Below are positions 32,976 through 33,233 of a DNA stretch of 33,233 nucleotides, in pieces. Position numbers and translations under genes: made by a program. The notes below the pieces were generated by a model. The model saw only the letters and a list, made by a program, of their open reading frames with translations. It ran no database searches and was not told the origin of the DNA. The DNA is from Ferrovibrio sp. Lineage in GTDB: Bacteria > Pseudomonadota > Alphaproteobacteria > Ferrovibrionales > Ferrovibrionaceae. Each line of letters starts with the position of its first letter. Within the stretch, counting starts at the first letter, position 1. The DNA lies in the NCBI RefSeq assembly GCF_025869515.1, contig NZ_JAOZVR010000114.1, positions 1 through 33,233 of the forward strand. The letters are read 5' to 3'.

Positions 32976-33012
32976 GCGGCGCCGGTGCAATGCCCGGCGC
33001 CGCATTCTTTCT
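32976..33012 (+). terminator. Intrinsic terminator after DUF3185
   Basis: A perfect 10-bp GC stem GCGGCGCCGG/CCGGCGCCGC (32976-32985, 32994-33003) with an 8-nt loop, followed by ATTCTTTCT. It ends the lipoprotein/DUF3185 run and separates it from DUF3309. Confidence 0.82.
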
Positions 33013-33049
33013 AATGACTGTCTACTTTAAGCCATAGATGGAGGCCCAT

Positions 33050-33208
33050 ATGGGTATTGGTACAATTCTGCTGATTATCCTGATCATCCTGCTGATCGGT
33101 GCTGTGCCAAGCTGGCCCTATAGCAGCAGCTGGGGATATTACCCCAGCGGCGGTATCGGCATCGTTCTGATCATCGTGATTGTGTTGTTGCTGATGGGGC
33201 GGATATAG
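33050..33208 (+). CDS. DUF3309 family small membrane protein
   Basis: A 52-residue protein with GTILLIILIILLIGAVPSW at the N-terminus, a central WPYSSSWGYYPSGG and a C-terminal hydrophobic stretch ending LLLMGRI. This is the DUF3309 plan of two short membrane helices around an aromatic loop. Function is unknown; such genes are common in alphaproteobacteria and Burkholderiales, often near stress genes. GGAGG lies 7 bp before the ATG. Its promoter is not obvious: the 40 bp after the upstream terminator hold no recognised -35/-10 pair, so some read-through may supply it. Confidence 0.88.
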   Translation: MGIGTILLIILIILLIGAVPSWPYSSSWGYYPSGGIGIVLIIVIVLLLMGRI

Positions 33209-33233
33209 CCGCCCTCTGATAAGGTCCCGGAAT

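Overview
This GC-rich window looks like the chromosome of a free-living alphaproteobacterium. The order pyrF-trpF-trpB, the order rph-rdgB-hemW, an EcfG-type stress promoter (GGAAC-N16-CGTT) and CTTGAC-type promoters all point there. The order or genus cannot be fixed from sequence alone. No rRNA, tRNA, CRISPR array, insertion sequence or integrase was seen.

Layout. 1-1710 (minus): pyrF, trpF and the 5' part of trpB, for pyrimidine and tryptophan synthesis. 1817-4951: a secreted polysaccharide-deacetylase-like protein; an intergenic region with helically phased CTTAT repeats and a strong AT-rich promoter; a peptidoglycan-binding/muramidase-like protein; and a convergent small secreted protein. 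5128-7952: an AraC/GyrI-type regulator, an amidase and a coupled small unknown protein. 7962-9549: a three-hairpin dispersed repeat, then a complete transcription-attenuation unit (promoter, 24-codon leader peptide, antiterminator/terminator) in front of a short threonyl-tRNA synthetase that lacks the N-terminal TGS and editing domains. 9569-11534: a P-loop kinase-like protein and an outer-membrane beta-barrel. 11716-14220: rph-rdgB-hemW. 14322-16696: a PLP aminotransferase convergent with a DUF2855 protein.

16837-21124 (minus): an RND efflux pump and its membrane fusion protein. Upstream is a regulatory region with repeats and two adjacent palindromes, one a perfect TGTGA-N6-TCACA. 21315-24730: a DUF488 protein, then a TAXI-type TRAP transporter whose binding-protein and permease genes are separated by a strong intrinsic terminator. 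24742-27139 (minus): an FAD-linked 2-hydroxyacid dehydrogenase and Sua5/TsaC. 27249-30313: an acyl-CoA dehydrogenase and a metallo-beta-lactamase-fold hydrolase, with large inverted repeats between them. The hydrolase promoter region shares sequence with the TRAP promoter region. 30407-31782: a small cysteine-containing exported protein and an SDR oxidoreductase. 32043-33208: four small envelope or stress proteins (glycine-zipper lipoprotein, BON lipoprotein, DUF3185, DUF3309) behind an EcfG-type promoter.

Most of the window is ordinary housekeeping and metabolism. The most notable parts are regulatory: the attenuator of the editing-less ThrRS, the phased CTTAT array, the internal TRAP terminator, and the promoter element shared between the TRAP operon and the hydrolase.
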